Of a DNA stretch of 64,000 nucleotides, positions 60,953-64,000 are shown one piece after another. The position numbers were made by a program, and so were the translations under genes. The first letter of the stretch is position 1. Each line of letters starts with the position of its first letter. The notes below the pieces were generated by a model. The model ran no database searches and had not been told where the DNA came from. It saw nothing but the letters and a program-made list of their open reading frames with translations. The DNA lies in contig JAKZAP010000006.1 of assembly GCA_023053575.1 (NCBI GenBank), positions 20,593,280 through 20,657,279 of the forward strand, given 5' to 3'. The stretch comes from Branchinecta lynchi. Taxonomy: Eukaryota > Arthropoda > Branchiopoda > Anostraca > Branchinectidae.

Positions 60953-61590
60953 ATGAGCGTGTTCCACCCTACTTACCGTAGTTACTACGCATGACGTCAC
61001 AAATTCTGGCTTTTTGCCGTCAAGGCTGGAACGATCTTTCTATTTTCCAGCGGGATATCATGCCACGGGCGAATCCGACCAATCACGTTACAGAGATGCG
61101 TAGTTACCACGCTTACCATGCTCCAGAGCATGGTAAGCAAATAGTAACTATTAGTTACTATTCCGAAAACGTTGGAACGGTCAGCGTAGTAGCTTTTCGT
61201 GAGGAAGGAACGGAAATAGTAACTAATAGTTACTATTGGTACGAGGGTCGAACACGCTCAATGGAATGGGTCTGTGAATATATGAGCGTGTTCCACCCTT
61301 CTAACAATAGTTACTAATAGTTACTATTTCCGTTCCATTCTCATGAAAAGTTACTACGCTGACCGTTCCAACCTTGTCGGAATAGTAACTAATAGTTACT
61401 ATTTGCTTACCATGCTCGGGAGCGTAGTAAGCGTAGTAACTACGCATCTCTGTAACGTGATTGGTCGGATTCACCCCTGGCGTGAGATCCTGCTGGAAAA
61501 TAGAAAAATCGTTCCAGCCTTGACGGCAAAAAGCCAGAATTCGTGACGTCATGCGTAGTAACTACGGTAAGTAGGGTGGAACACGCTCAT
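60953..61590. mobile_element. Two MITEs in inverted tandem forming a 638-bp palindrome
   Basis: Each half is a separate element: 60955-61260 begins GAGCGTGTTCCACCC and ends CGAACACGCTC, and 61284-61588 begins GAGCGTGTTCCACCC and ends GGGTGGAACACGCTC. The second is the reverse complement of the first, with about 22 bases between them. Both contain ACGCATGACGTCA, AATAGTAACTA and CTTACCATGCTC motifs. Mirror-image open frames (60991-61317 plus, 61552-61301 minus) encode related peptides only because of this symmetry. Confidence 0.85.
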
Positions 61591-62482
61591 AGTTGAGGTT
61601 AGAAACAATTTGCGAATAAACCAAATCATGTAGCGCCGTCTGCCTTGCCCGAATATTATTTAGCCCAGACGTCACATTACAAGATATAGAAAAACAGCTG
61701 AAGTCGGGCATCTAAGACCAAAACAAAGTTTTTCACACAGCAGAGTCGCGCAAGAGAAGAGCCACCCTTCGCTTTTCATGTCGAAAACGTCTTCGCCGTA
61801 CTTCTTTTTTTTCTACCGTCAATCCAAAGAAACACGCTGGGCTAGTTATCTGTGCTGCTCTTTTTCTGCTCCTGTGACGAAAAGGATTACTAATGAACGT
61901 CACTTTCGCATGTCCGTTTAATACCGGCATATTGTTTTTCACGAAACATAAGCTTCCCGTTGTCTTCTACTACACCTCTTTGTAAGCCTGAGACAGAGAA
62001 ACCGTCGGCGACAATGGAAGTCTAGAGTTACCCAAAATTCGTTGTCCTATACCCTGAGAAGATCCCAAGGAAGAGCATTGTGAATCAGCCTGTCATTTTT
62101 TTTTCTTTAATCAGAGAGACAAGCCTGAGCTCATTAAGGCAAGACTTGTGCGAAAAAAAAGGCTGCATTAGTCTGGTATATTAGACCTTCTAGTTACGGT
62201 ACAGTACCGTGTTTTCTCACAGAACTTGAAACTGTAAAAAAGATATTAAAAATTTTGCATAATCTATGTTAATTAACCATTCATATCGGTTATTTTTAAC
62301 CGCATAGCGTCAAAAGATCATTTTTATAACCGTATAATGTCAAAAAATCTACAAACAGGAAGTTTGTTGATAAAGGGGTTTCTACAGGGCAACTAATCGT
62401 GATCCTGAAAACCGACTAAGTCAGGTATTCAGTACGTTTCTCAAAATTACTGAAAAGTTGTGGCATGTTGCTCTAACCAATG
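61591..62482. other. No gene recognised
   Basis: A 69-codon minus frame at 61942-61733 is basic but lacks any supporting signal. Confidence 0.4.
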
Positions 62483-63263
62483 GGAGCAAGAAAAAGGTTT
62501 CGATGGGATCCCAAATACTGAATATTTATTGGACTTCTCGATCTATAAAAGCGAATCTTGTAGATTCCCGGTCTTTGCCAAATCACTTTAACACTTTCGT
62601 AATCTACAACCAAGTTCAGATACGGATTCAGCATGCATGTTTACTCTAACATCTCATCTCTAATCGACTTCAGACCAACTTGACCACTTTACCAAATTCC
62701 TCCTTTTAGCAGTAGGCTACTTTCGGCGAACTGCATGCAGAGCAGAAGAGCTGATGACACTGAGAGGTGAACCTGTCTATCCAAATTTCCGGGTTTTGGC
62801 AAATTTCGCCAGCTTATCCGTCAAATAAATAAAGTTCAAAATTGTCCAGCATGTCTCCTTACCCCGATACCGAATCTCTAATCGACTTTTAGTATGTTCG
62901 AAAGCTGCAACAGCATGTCTCCTAACCCTATATCGACTATATCATTAGGTTTTAAAACTTAATGCTAAATTTCCGGTTGTGGCCGGATTCCGAGCCACTA
63001 CTTGTCCGGCAAGGAAATAACCTTAATATTCGGATTCAGCATGTCTCCTTACCCCTAAATCAACTATCTCGTTAGCTTTAATACAATATTTCTGTTCGCC
63101 CCTTAATTTGAGACCACTCCCTCACCCCTAAATGTAGGGCTACACAGTACATCTTAGCATTTGACCTGTACTTTCACCCAAAGAGTCCTAACGCCAAGTT
63201 TGAATAAGATATCTCATACCCTTCCAGGGTTTGCGGTTTTGGGATACCAAGCGGTTTTGGGAT
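62483..63263 (+). repeat. Tandem-repeat-carrying element, diverged copy 4
   Basis: It starts GGAGCAAGAAAAAGG and GATGGGATCCCAAA, has several diverged monomers (CAGCATGTCTCCTTACCCC repeated), then CACCCCTAAATGTAGGGCT. It ends in two copies of GCGGTTTTGGGATACCAA in place of the GGGATCCC palindrome. All four copies share one orientation. Confidence 0.7.
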
Positions 63264-63439
63264 ACCAAAACCGCTGTGAATCAGGCTTTCTGTCTATCCA
63301 TGTTATTTATTTAAAGGATTTAAATCGGAAGCATTCTTGCATTCTCCATCAAAGTCGCGACTAACCGGGGCTAGGTACGACCATCATAGAATCTTTTGGT
63401 GGGATTAGGAACAACCCAAATGGGCAAGCGCAAAATATA

Positions 63440-63600
63440 TTAAATAAATCAAATATATTAAACTAGTTTGTATATATGTATATGTATCTATACAAATATA
63501 CTGCATATACATGCGAATATATTTCACTAGTATATACTGTACTTAACTAGTGTGTTTAAATATTTGACTAGTATATGGGTAAAAAGTATCAGCCAAATAT
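63440..63600. repeat. AT-rich ACTAGTATATA tract
   Basis: Irregular TATATA and ACTAGT motifs over about 160 bases, with no defined unit. Confidence 0.5.
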
Positions 63601-63803
63601 TTGGCAGTATCTATTTCTTTCCATAATTTATTTTGAAGTTATTTGTCGTTTGTACTTAACAACCAGCCAAGTTTTATGAAGACACGACCAGTATGAAGTC
63701 TGGTCCACTGAATAATTGATAAGCGGGGGGTATTAACCAAGTCGTTGTAATAAATGGTCGATTCGGTTTCTCTGAGTTCTGAATGATGTTGGTTGATGTT
63801 ATA

Positions 63804-63975
63804 ATTATGCAGCCCCCCCCCCCCCCCCCCCCAAACGTTGTCGACCAGTCGGTAAAAAATAACTGAATCGGCACGAAGCGCCACTGTTTTTCGTGAAAAA
63901 AGTAAAAAAAAAACAGTCGGTAAAATGACGATACAGTCGGTAAATATGCCCCCCCCCCCCCTAGTAACGCCTCTG
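63804..63975. mobile_element. CAGAGGCGTTACTAG-type MITE, copy 2
   Basis: It ends CTAGTAACGCCTCTG like 15502-15732 and carries four TCGGTAAA motifs between C runs of about 22 and 13. The left end is not recognised and may be lost before the first C run. Confidence 0.55.
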
Positions 63976-64000
63976 ATAGCTTGAGCTCATATATTCAAAC

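Noticed and set aside
60991..61552. Mirror-image open frames encoding related peptides on opposite strands.
   Set aside because: They follow automatically from the two inverted MITE copies; there is no evidence of translation.

Overview
The window is eukaryotic nuclear DNA, almost certainly from an arthropod and most likely an insect. Six short exons on the minus strand, each with GT..AG splice sites and matching codon phases, encode the coiled-coil and Sec7 regions of a cytohesin-family ARF exchange factor (Steppke in flies). The exon peptides look insect-like. Species cannot be fixed from the sequence. The dense non-autonomous transposons and long G/C runs would fit a repeat-rich insect such as a hemipteran, but that is a guess.

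Gene layout (minus strand, 5' to 3'): 29029-28956 (coiled coil), 19545-19481 (coiled coil), 17152-17035 (start of Sec7), 11752-11607 (catalytic loop), 9036-8924 (second Sec7 motif), 5182-5034 (late Sec7). The first coding exon lies beyond 29029 or was not recognised. The PH-domain exons are not found and should lie to the left of base 1. Two open exons at 22685-22224 and 20486-20232 each begin with ATG and end at a phase-0 donor. Either could join in frame to the exon at 19545, so they are candidate alternative first exons. A further open exon, 27816-27577, begins at a good acceptor and ends in a stop. It could be a terminal exon of a nested gene or an alternative cytohesin end.

The rest is mostly transposon debris. 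It includes at least eight families of short inverted-repeat or foldback elements, some with clear target duplications (TA; an 8-bp duplication at 17599). Degraded non-LTR reverse transcriptases lie at 25236-25811 and 40385-41236. A matched pair of LINE 3' ends lies in inverted orientation at 27988-28255 and 30478-30741. A MULE-like transposase C-terminus is at 33677-33946 and an integrase zinc-finger relic near 43240. Four copies of a tandem-repeat-carrying element with a monomer of about 138 bp lie at 41247, 45383, 48919 and 62483. A separate 1.4-kb element is at 58822-60216. Several perfect or near-perfect long palindromes stand out (39553-40218, 53726-53906, 60953-61590).

The right half (about 30-64 kb) holds no gene that I can recognise. 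No tRNA, rRNA, CRISPR array or bacterial-type operon was found.
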